A DNA stretch of 5,345 nt. Origin: Ilumatobacteraceae bacterium (GTDB lineage: Bacteria > Actinomycetota > Acidimicrobiia > Acidimicrobiales > Ilumatobacteraceae). Shown piece after piece: positions 1 through 5,345 of this stretch (positions are counted from its first letter, which is position 1; each line of letters starts with the position of its first letter). A model generated the notes under the pieces. That model saw only the letters and a list, made by a program, of their open reading frames with translations, was not told where the DNA came from and made no database searches. Location of the stretch: positions 1 through 5,345 of the forward strand of contig JAENVT010000322.1 of assembly GCA_016650435.1 (NCBI GenBank). Reading direction: 5' to 3'. A program made the position numbers and the translations under genes.

Positions 1-114
1 GCGGACGATGGTCGCGGGAAACTTCGTTCGAGGCTGTGGATCCCACGATGCTGGGAACGGAGGATCGAGCGGCAGTTGGTGGTGGGTGATCTCGATCGCG
101 ACGATGTCGCTCAT
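1..114 (-). CDS. Partial enolase-superfamily protein (mandelate racemase/muconate lactonizing type), N-terminus only
   Basis: The reading frame opens with ATG at 114-112 and runs off the left edge of the window, giving 38 codons without a stop. The protein starts [20 protein letters not shown] and continues with SWDPQPRT and then FPATIVR. An initial strand followed by an LPLDPPF-like stretch, a W-D-P..PRT segment and an ATIVR strand resembles the capping-domain N-terminus of mandelate racemase/muconate lactonizing enzymes. That family abstracts a proton alpha to a carboxylate with Mg2+ help, to racemise, epimerise, cycloisomerise or dehydrate acids. The catalytic lysines and metal-binding acidic residues would lie outside the window, so the reaction cannot be assigned. 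The ATG overlaps the stop of the alcohol dehydrogenase gene (ATGA), so the two are almost surely co-transcribed and translationally coupled. Family assignment rests on recalled similarity of a short segment. Confidence 0.62.
   Translation of the reverse strand, partial: MSDIVAIEITHHQLPLDPPFPASWDPQPRTKFPATIVR
111..114 (-). promoter_or_regulatory. ATGA stop/start overlap (translational coupling)
   Basis: On the minus strand the bases 114 to 111 read ATGA. TGA at 113-111 ends the iron-type alcohol dehydrogenase and ATG at 114-112 starts the enolase-superfamily gene. Only a weak GAGGTG, about 17 bases upstream, could serve as a ribosome binding site, which favours re-initiation by the terminating ribosome. 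Confidence 0.7.
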
Positions 115-1262
115 GAGTGCAGACCATGCCACACCTCGATGGAGCGCTCGGCCAGCATCTCGCGATCGGCGTCACTGACCGCACGAGCATTGTTGTGCAG
201 CATCGGCTGGTTCTCGACCGCGTTCATCGTGTCGGCGATCTCGCCGATCGACATGCTTTCCTCGATCGGTCGCGTGGCCGCGCGAAGTCCGGCGTCTTCG
301 CACAACGTCGCGAACGCGGTGGGGACCTCTTCTACCTCGCACGACAGCGCGTTGGCGGCGTCGGCGTAGGCATCGGGCTGGCCGTCGACGTTCCACTCCA
401 ACGCGGCGCGCAAACCAACTGCAACGGAGATCCCGTGGGGGATGTGGTACTGCGAGCCGAGAGAATGCCCGATCGAGTGCGCCACACCTGTGCCGCAGTT
501 GTCGATCGCCACTCCGGCCAGGTACGCCGCCTCCTGCATCGCCTGCCTCGACAGCAGGTCGCTGCCATCGACGGCAACTCGCGGCAGATGTGCGACCACC
601 AACGAAAGTGCGCGTTGCGCCGAGCCTGCGGCCACCGAGTTGCGCCGCTGCCCGCTGCAAGCCTCGATGGCGTGGACAAATGCGTCGAGTCCGGTGCCAA
701 CGGTTACAGCGTGCGGCATCGTCGCCGCGGCTGTCGGGTCGAGCACAACCAGATCCGGGAGCAACTCGTCGCCCCATGTCCACGACTTGCGCCCTGACCG
801 GTCGGCAACGATGCAGGTGCGGGTCACCTCAGCGCCGGTGCCCGAGGTCGTGGGAATCGCGACGATCGGTCGACGTCCTGGAAGGGGTGTCGCGCACAGC
901 AGATACGGCTCGACACCGCCGTCGCCCGCACCGACCACCGCAGCCTGTTTGGCGATGTCGAGCGCCGACCCGCCACCGACACCGATCACGATCGCCTGGC
1001 CAGCAGCACGTACCACCGCTGCTGCAGCGTCGACCGACTCGAGCGTTGGCTCGCCCCATGCGACGACGTGCAACGTGATGGCACGCGGCCGCAAGGCCTC
1101 AACCACCCTGGCGATGTAGCCGGTCGACTGCACACCTTGGTCAGCGATGACCACCAGGTTGGTTCCATCAAGACCGTCGAGCAGACCGCCGAGACCGTCG
1201 AGCGCACCAGCTCCGACCAAGGTACGGGGCACACGGCCGATTTCGTAGCTGGGCGCTGCCAT
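111..1262 (-). CDS. Iron-containing (group III) alcohol dehydrogenase
   Basis: This encodes a 383-aa protein, the usual length for soluble Fe-type NAD(P)-dependent alcohol dehydrogenases, which interconvert alcohols and aldehydes or reduce related carbonyls. The N-terminal dinucleotide-binding half has [14 protein letters not shown] (about 92-105) and the [13 protein letters not shown] motif (about 135-147). The helical metal-binding half has [11 protein letters not shown] (191-201), giving candidate ligands Asp193 and His197. It also has [17 protein letters not shown] (261-277), giving ligands His262 and His276 and the catalytic-type His266. All four expected ligands are present, so the enzyme looks active. 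The frame stays open upstream to an ATG at 1454, but family homology starts at [10 protein letters not shown], so I chose ATG at 1262. The longer form would run antisense through the neighbouring gene. No Shine-Dalgarno is visible; a -10 element lies 10 bases upstream. Substrate is unknown. Bacillus subtilis GbsB (choline to betaine aldehyde) and Bacillus methanol dehydrogenase are family members relevant to this methylamine context, but maleylacetate reductase-like or other roles are equally possible. Confidence 0.93.
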   Translation of the reverse strand: MAAPSYEIGRVPRTLVGAGALDGLGGLLDGLDGTNLVVIADQGVQSTGYIARVVEALRPRAITLHVVAWGEPTLESVDAAAAVVRAAGQAIVIGVGGGSALDIAKQAAVVGAGDGGVEPYLLCATPLPGRRPIVAIPTTSGTGAEVTRTCIVADRSGRKSWTWGDELLPDLVVLDPTAAATMPHAVTVGTGLDAFVHAIEACSGQRRNSVAAGSAQRALSLVVAHLPRVAVDGSDLLSRQAMQEAAYLAGVAIDNCGTGVAHSIGHSLGSQYHIPHGISVAVGLRAALEWNVDGQPDAYADAANALSCEVEEVPTAFATLCEDAGLRAATRPIEESMSIGEIADTMNAVENQPMLHNNARAVSDADREMLAERSIEVWHGLHS

Positions 1263-1264
1263 AA

Positions 1265-1293
1265 CCGGAACAACTGTACTAGGAATGTTTCGG
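1265..1293. promoter_or_regulatory. Imperfect inverted repeat, candidate operator
   Basis: The left arm CCGGAACA (1265-1272) and right arm TGTTTCGG (1286-1293) are reverse complements at 7 of 8 positions, separated by 13 bases. The arm centres are 21 bases apart, about two helical turns, which suits a dimeric regulator binding one face of the DNA. The repeat spans the candidate minus-strand -10 and the likely -35 region of the plus-strand promoter. No regulator gene is in the window, so the identity of any binding protein is unknown. Chance occurrence cannot be excluded from one sequence. Confidence 0.4.
1273..1278 (-). promoter_or_regulatory. Candidate -10 element for the alcohol dehydrogenase operon
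   Basis: Read on the minus strand this is TACAGT, fitting the TAnnnT form common for actinobacterial housekeeping sigma factors. It ends 10 bases before the ATG at 1262, so transcription would start about 1-4 bases before the start codon and give a nearly leaderless mRNA. A 17-base spacer leads to TTAGCC (1301-1296), a weak match to TTGACA. Confidence 0.4.
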
Positions 1294-1298
1294 CTGGC

Positions 1299-1304
1299 TA
1301 ATCT
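1299..1304 (+). promoter_or_regulatory. Candidate -10 element for the MttB-like operon
   Basis: The hexamer TAATCT fits TAnnnT and lies six bases before the GTG at 1311. The expected transcription start therefore falls on the start codon itself, giving a leaderless transcript. This agrees with the lack of any Shine-Dalgarno upstream of 1311. A weak -35-like TGTACT lies at 1275-1280 with an 18-base spacer and overlaps the opposing -10. Confidence 0.45.
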
Positions 1305-1310
1305 CGCCCG

Positions 1311-2852
1311 GTGAGCAACGACCCGGTCAGGCGCAGAAAGGGTCGCGATACCGGTCCGCGCAGCACTGTGCCGGTGCAACGCCCGTGGAAGCAACCGCGC
1401 ATGCGGTTCAACCACACCGAGGTCGTTTCGGCCGACGAGCTCGAATCCATCCACGACGCGTCACTGACGATCCTCCAGCGGATCGGAATGGACATCTGGG
1501 ATGGCGAGGCGCGCAGTCTGCTGCGCGAAGCGGGCGCCGATGTCGACGAGGCCGCTCTGCACGTACGGTTCCCGAAGGAGATGATCCTCGAGCGCATCGC
1601 CACCGCACCCGCGGAGTTCACACTGCACAGCTGGAACTCGGAGAAGAACCTCCACATCGGTGGCAATTGGATGGCCAATGGAAGTGTCGCCAGCGCGCCG
1701 AACATCGTCGGTCTCGATGGTGTTCGCCACACCGGCGACCGCGCCGGTTTCGACGATCTGCTGAAGCTCGGGCAAATGCTGAACTCGATCCACTTCGTTG
1801 CCGGCTATCCCGTCGAACCTGTCGATATCCATGCCTCGGTCCGCCACATCCATGCCGCGTTCGATGTGCTGACGCTCACCGACAAGCACATCCACTGCTA
1901 CAGCCTCGGCCGGCAGAAGAACCGCGACTGCATTGAGATGGTCCGAATCGCTCGTGGCGTCGACGACGCGACCCTCGATCGTGAGCCGTCGATCTTCACC
2001 GTCATCAACTCCAACTCGCCCTTGCGCCTCGACACACCCATGCTGCACGGAATCATCGAGATGTCGTCGCGCAACCAACCTGTCGTCATGACTCCCTTCA
2101 CGCTGGCCGGTGCGATGGCGCCTGTCACCCTGGCCGGAGCCCTCGCCCAGCAGAACGCCGAGGCGCTGGCCGGCATCGCGCTGTGCCAAATCGTGCGTCC
2201 CGGTGCGCCGGTGGTCTATGGCGGGTTCACATCCAACGTCGACATGCAGTCGGGCGCGCCGGCGTTCGGCACGCCCGAGTACGTGCGCACCGCCATGGTC
2301 GGTGGTCAACTGGCCCGTCGGTACAACCTGCCCTATCGCAGCAGCAATGTGTGCGCGGCCAACGCCGTCGACGCGCAGGCCGCCTACGAGAGCGTGTTCG
2401 CGTTGTGGGGCTGCGTGATGGGCGGAGTCAACATGATGATGCACGGCGCCGGCTGGATGGAGGGTGGGCTGCACGCCAGCATGGCCAAGATGGTGCTCGA
2501 CGCCGATCTGTTGCACATGGTCTCGTCGATGATGGATCCAATCGTCGTCGACGAGGGCACGCTCGCGATCGACGCCATCGAAGAGGTCGGTCCCGGCGGA
2601 CACTTCTTCGGTGTCGGCCACACGCAAGAGCGATATCGAACCGCGTTCTTCAAGCCGATGATCAGCGACTGGCGCAACTACGAGAGTTGGGACGAAGCCG
2701 GCAGGCCAGAGGCCGCCGGCAAGGCCCATGATCTGGCCGCGGCGTTCCTCGCCGTGTACGAACAACCGGAGATGGACGCAACGCGACTCGAAGAACTGGA
2801 AGCGTTCGTTGCCCGCCGCGTCGCCGAGGGCGGCGTGGCCACCGATTTCTAG
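1311..2852 (+). CDS. MttB-superfamily methyltransferase (trimethylamine methyltransferase-like, non-pyrrolysine)
   Basis: This 513-aa protein belongs to the family of MttB. In methanogens MttB moves a methyl group from trimethylamine to a corrinoid protein. Non-pyrrolysine relatives (MtgB, MtpB and MtcB types) demethylate glycine betaine, proline betaine or carnitine. The family core is clear: PFTLAGAMAPVTLAGALAQ (262-280), QNAEALAGIALCQIVRPGAP (281-300), VVYGGFTSNVDMQSGAPAFG (301-320), DAQAAYE (354-360), HGAGWMEGGL (378-387) and GPGGHFFGVGHTQERYRTAF (427-446). The frame is uninterrupted, so no amber-encoded pyrrolysine is needed; the TAG at its end is an ordinary stop. I chose GTG at 1311 because it lies just after a -10 element and because a basic, Arg-rich N-terminus (nine Arg/Lys in the first 30 residues) is common in this branch. 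ATG at 1401 (residue 31), with GGAAG nine bases upstream, is the alternative. No corrinoid protein gene is adjacent. The following DMGDH-like gene suggests a betaine-type substrate, but which one is unknown. Confidence 0.93.
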   Translation: MSNDPVRRRKGRDTGPRSTVPVQRPWKQPRMRFNHTEVVSADELESIHDASLTILQRIGMDIWDGEARSLLREAGADVDEAALHVRFPKEMILERIATAPAEFTLHSWNSEKNLHIGGNWMANGSVASAPNIVGLDGVRHTGDRAGFDDLLKLGQMLNSIHFVAGYPVEPVDIHASVRHIHAAFDVLTLTDKHIHCYSLGRQKNRDCIEMVRIARGVDDATLDREPSIFTVINSNSPLRLDTPMLHGIIEMSSRNQPVVMTPFTLAGAMAPVTLAGALAQQNAEALAGIALCQIVRPGAPVVYGGFTSNVDMQSGAPAFGTPEYVRTAMVGGQLARRYNLPYRSSNVCAANAVDAQAAYESVFALWGCVMGGVNMMMHGAGWMEGGLHASMAKMVLDADLLHMVSSMMDPIVVDEGTLAIDAIEEVGPGGHFFGVGHTQERYRTAFFKPMISDWRNYESWDEAGRPEAAGKAHDLAAAFLAVYEQPEMDATRLEELEAFVARRVAEGGVATDF

Positions 2853-2864
2853 ACCACCGAGTTC

Positions 2865-2869
2865 AGGAG
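2865..2869 (+). promoter_or_regulatory. Shine-Dalgarno site of the DMGDH-like gene
   Basis: AGGAG lies six bases before ATG at 2876, in the 23-base gap after the MttB-like stop codon. This fixes the start of the flavoprotein gene and supports translation from a shared mRNA. No terminator is visible in the gap. Confidence 0.85.
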
Positions 2870-2875
2870 TACACG

Positions 2876-5332
2876 ATGAAAGCGTCAGCGCAAGTGGTGG
2901 TCGTCGGAGGCGGTGTCGTCGGCGCCAGCGTGCTGTATCACCTCACCAAAGCGGGGTGGACCGACGTCGTGTTGCTGGAACGCAAGCAGTTGACCGCCGG
3001 TTCCACCTGGCACGCCGCCGGCGGCATGCACACCCTCAACGGCGACCCCAACGTCGCCCGTCTGCAGCAGTACACGGTCAACCTCTACCGGGAGATCGAG
3101 GCCGAGTCCGGTCAACAGTGCAGCATCCATCTGCCCGGCGGGCTGATGCTGGCAGATACACCCGAGCGTCTCGATTGGCTGCGCATGGCGCAAGCCCGCG
3201 GGCGTTACCTCGGCATGCACATGGACATCATCTCCGTGGCCGAAGCGAAGGTGTTGAATCCACTACTGGAAGAGAAGTACTTCGTCGGCGCGCTCTACGA
3301 CCCGGACGAAGGCAGTGTCGATCCGTATGGCGTGACTCATGCGTACGCGATGTGCGCTCGCAATCGCGGGGCCGAGGTGTACACCGACACGTGGGTCACC
3401 GGACTGCAACATCGGCCCGATGGCACGTGGGACGTGATCACCGATCAAGACCACACGATCCATGCCGAACATGTCGTCAACGCCGGCGGATTGTGGGCGC
3501 GCGAGGTCGGTCGAATGGTCGGCCTCGAACTGCCGGTGCTTGCAATGGAGCATCACTACTTGATCACCGAGCCGATGCCCGAGGTCATCGCGTACAACGA
3601 ACAGAACGGCCGCGAGTTGCCGCACATGATCGACTTCGCCGGCGAGATCTACGCCCGTCAAGAGGGGCAGAGCATCCTGCTCGGCACCTACGAGCAGGAC
3701 AACCGGCCATGGTCGCCCAATGAAACACCCTGGGACTTCGTCTTCCAATTGCTGCCGCACGACCTCGACCGCATTGCCCCGGAACTGGAGCGAGGTTTTG
3801 ACCACTTCCCTGCCGTTGGCCGCGCCGGTATCAAGAAGTTCGTCAACGGTCCGTTCACGTTCAGCCCCGACGGCAATCCATTGGTTGGTCCGATCAAGGG
3901 AATGCGCGGCATGTGGGTGGCATGCGCCGTCATGGCCGGCCTGTCACAGGGTGGTGGTGTCGGTCTGTCGCTGGCCAACTGGATGGTCAACGGCGACCCA
4001 CAAGACGACATCTGGGGCATGGACGTCGCCCGCTACGGCGACTGGGCCACGCTGGCGTACACCAATGCAAAGGTCCGTGAGAACTACTCACGGCGATTCA
4101 GGATCACGTTCCCCAACGAGGAGCTACCTGCCGGGCGGCCCCTGCACACCACGCCGATCTACGATCGGTTGACCGAGCACAACGCGGTGTGGGGCGCCGG
4201 GTTCGGCCTCGAACATCCGCTGTGGTTCCAGCAGCCCGGCGAGGAGCCGGTCGAGAACGTCACATTTCATCGATCGAACGCCTTCCCACTGGTCGCCGAG
4301 GAGTCTCGTGCAGTTCGTGAGCGAGTCGGGTTGTCGGAGGCTTCCAACTTTGCCAAGTACAAGGTCGCCGGCGCGGGCGCGGCCGACTGGTTGCAGAGCC
4401 TGTTCACCAACGCCCTGCCGAAGATCGGCCGCACGAACCTGACCGCCATGCTGAATCCGCAGGGTCGGATCGTGGGCGAGTTCTCGGTCTCGCGCACCGG
4501 CGCGGACGAGTTCTTCCTCTTCGGCTCGCAGGCCGCGGAAGTGCACCACCCGCGTTGGTTCGTCGATCATTTGCCGGAAGGGAGCCCGATCCGTTTCGAA
4601 GTACTGGCGTTGTCGATGGTCGGTCTCACGGTTGCCGGGCCGCGGTCTCGCGACGTCCTGCAGAAACTCACCAGCACGTCGCTGGCCCATGCCGACTTCC
4701 CGTTCATGACATTCCGCAAGGTCAACCTCGGCATGGCTCCCGTATGGCTGTCGCGAATGACCTACACCGGCGACCTCGGATTCGAGATCTGGATGCAACC
4801 TGAGAACCAGCGCTATCTGTTCGACTTGTTGTGGGAGGCCGGCCGCGAGTTCGACATGCGTCTGTTCGGGTTTCGCGCGCTCATCACCATGCGCCTCGAG
4901 AAGAACTTCGGCACGTGGTACCGCGAGTACCGGCCGATTTACACGCCGCTCGAAGCAGGCATGGACCGCGTTCTGAAGTTCGATCACGATTTCATCGGCC
5001 GCGCAGCCGTTGAGGCCGGGATGGCGGGTGGCGGCCCGAAGCGAAAGCTGACGATGTTCGTCGTCGAGCCCGATCCGCAGTCACCTGCCGACGTGATCGG
5101 CGACGAGCCGGTCTGGCACAGCGGCAACGATGGTGCCAAAGTGGTCGGCTGGATCACCAGTGGCGGCTATGCCCACTACTGCGGCGTCTCGCTGGCGTGG
5201 GGCTACATTCCGACCGAACTTGCCGCCCCGGGCACGACCGGTTTCGAAATCGAGATCATCGGCAATCGCCGTCCTGCCCGGATTCAACTGGAGCCAGTTC
5301 TCGATCCAGCCGGCTCCCGAATGCGCGGGTAG
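2876..5332 (+). CDS. Dimethylglycine dehydrogenase-like flavoprotein with folate-binding GcvT domain
   Basis: This 818-aa protein is collinear with mature dimethylglycine dehydrogenase, which oxidatively removes an N-methyl group and hands the one-carbon unit to tetrahydrofolate as 5,10-methylene-THF. The N-terminal DAO-type domain (about 5-375) has the FAD-binding VVVVGGGVVGAS motif (7-18), Glu35, and GSTWHAAGG (42-50), where His46 is the expected covalent FAD attachment. It also has EHHYLITEP (225-233) and NGPFTFSPDGNPLVGP (324-339). A linker domain (about 376-450) carries RYGDWATLAYTNAKVRENY (386-404) and AGRPLHTTPIYDRL (419-432). The GcvT-like folate domain (about 465-715) has MLNPQGRIVGEFSV (525-538), TYTGDLGFEIW (629-639) and TPLEAG (690-695). 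The GcvT C-terminal barrel includes VGWITSGGY (757-765). No signal peptide or membrane segment is seen, so it should be cytoplasmic. It matches DMGDH better than sarcosine dehydrogenase, but substrates of bacterial members vary. It sits 23 bases after the MttB-like gene and likely acts on that enzyme's demethylated product. Confidence 0.93.
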   Translation: MKASAQVVVVGGGVVGASVLYHLTKAGWTDVVLLERKQLTAGSTWHAAGGMHTLNGDPNVARLQQYTVNLYREIEAESGQQCSIHLPGGLMLADTPERLDWLRMAQARGRYLGMHMDIISVAEAKVLNPLLEEKYFVGALYDPDEGSVDPYGVTHAYAMCARNRGAEVYTDTWVTGLQHRPDGTWDVITDQDHTIHAEHVVNAGGLWAREVGRMVGLELPVLAMEHHYLITEPMPEVIAYNEQNGRELPHMIDFAGEIYARQEGQSILLGTYEQDNRPWSPNETPWDFVFQLLPHDLDRIAPELERGFDHFPAVGRAGIKKFVNGPFTFSPDGNPLVGPIKGMRGMWVACAVMAGLSQGGGVGLSLANWMVNGDPQDDIWGMDVARYGDWATLAYTNAKVRENYSRRFRITFPNEELPAGRPLHTTPIYDRLTEHNAVWGAGFGLEHPLWFQQPGEEPVENVTFHRSNAFPLVAEESRAVRERVGLSEASNFAKYKVAGAGAADWLQSLFTNALPKIGRTNLTAMLNPQGRIVGEFSVSRTGADEFFLFGSQAAEVHHPRWFVDHLPEGSPIRFEVLALSMVGLTVAGPRSRDVLQKLTSTSLAHADFPFMTFRKVNLGMAPVWLSRMTYTGDLGFEIWMQPENQRYLFDLLWEAGREFDMRLFGFRALITMRLEKNFGTWYREYRPIYTPLEAGMDRVLKFDHDFIGRAAVEAGMAGGGPKRKLTMFVVEPDPQSPADVIGDEPVWHSGNDGAKVVGWITSGGYAHYCGVSLAWGYIPTELAAPGTTGFEIEIIGNRRPARIQLEPVLDPAGSRMRG

Positions 5333-5345
5333 ACCCGATCCGGAA

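Larger units (their letters stand above)
1263..1310. promoter_or_regulatory. Divergent promoter region between the two gene pairs
   Basis: This 48-base gap is the only intergenic space between the two divergent operons. It must hold the start signals for both unless one is internal to the opposing gene. It is less GC-rich than the flanking genes. It contains a candidate -10 element on each strand and an imperfect inverted repeat, listed separately. Neither gene has a Shine-Dalgarno sequence in it at a usable distance. Confidence 0.7.

Noticed and set aside
117..1119. Several plus-strand frames of 160-226 codons across the alcohol dehydrogenase region
   Set aside because: They are Arg/Ala/Pro/His-rich shadow translations opposite an intact enzyme with all metal ligands in place.
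1263..1454. A 64-codon upstream extension of the alcohol dehydrogenase frame to ATG at 1454
   Set aside because: The extension has no family similarity and would run antisense through the divergent gap and the start of the MttB-like gene. The family N-terminus and a promoter element fit the start at 1262.
2092..2151. Internal repetition TLAGAMAP / TLAGALAQ within the MttB-like protein
   Set aside because: This alternation belongs to the conserved core of the family and is not a recent DNA duplication.
1461..2765. A 434-codon open frame antisense to the MttB-like gene
   Set aside because: Its translation is low-complexity His/Arg/Val/Gly-rich text with no recognisable motif. It lies wholly opposite a clear conserved gene. 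Long antisense frames are expected in GC-rich DNA.
2850..2879. Possible amber read-through of the MttB-like TAG, as in pyrrolysine-containing MttB, adding eight codons before TGA at 2877
   Set aside because: Pyrrolysine in MttB is internal, not at the C-terminus, and this protein already has full family length. The extra codons would cross the Shine-Dalgarno site of the next gene and carry no motif.
2728..3723. A 331-codon plus-strand frame overlapping the end of the MttB-like gene and the start of the DMGDH-like gene
   Set aside because: It is an out-of-frame, Arg-rich translation across two well-supported genes and shows no domain signature. It does not indicate a frameshifted fusion, because both genes are intact in their own frames.
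5333..5345. Possible terminator or further gene after the DMGDH-like stop
   Set aside because: Only 13 bases remain, with no hairpin or start codon.

Overview
The window is GC-rich and almost entirely coding. It holds four genes in two divergent pairs that face away from a 48-base gap at 1263-1310. The GC-rich third positions, a GTG start and start codons that sit on or within a few bases of the predicted transcription start suggest a high-GC actinobacterium, perhaps of the Acidimicrobiia type. No ribosomal or marker gene is present, so this is a weak inference and an alphaproteobacterium is not excluded.

Minus strand, reading leftward from the gap: an iron-type (group III) alcohol dehydrogenase (1262 to 111, 383 aa). 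Its stop overlaps, as ATGA, the start of a second gene (114 to beyond base 1). The 38 visible residues of that second gene resemble the amino terminus of the mandelate racemase/muconate lactonizing group of the enolase superfamily.

Plus strand, reading rightward: a full-length MttB-superfamily (trimethylamine methyltransferase-like, non-pyrrolysine) protein (1311-2852, 513 aa). After 23 bases and a clear Shine-Dalgarno site comes an 818-aa flavoprotein (2876-5332). This has the full architecture of dimethylglycine dehydrogenase: an FAD domain with the covalent-flavin histidine motif, a linker domain, and a folate-binding GcvT-like domain. The last 13 bases (5333-5345) hold nothing recognisable.

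The plus-strand pair reads as a demethylation module for a methylated (probably quaternary) amine. The MttB-like enzyme would remove one methyl group from a betaine-type substrate. The DMGDH-like enzyme would oxidise a further N-methyl group of the resulting tertiary or secondary amine and pass the one-carbon unit to tetrahydrofolate. The minus-strand pair would act on the carbon skeleton: alcohol/aldehyde interconversion, and an alpha-proton abstraction reaction such as racemisation, epimerisation or dehydration. The actual substrate cannot be read from the sequence. No corrinoid protein, corrinoid reactivase, transporter or regulator lies in the window.

The gap carries plausible -10 elements for both directions and an imperfect inverted repeat that overlaps the minus-strand -10, so both arms may be controlled together.
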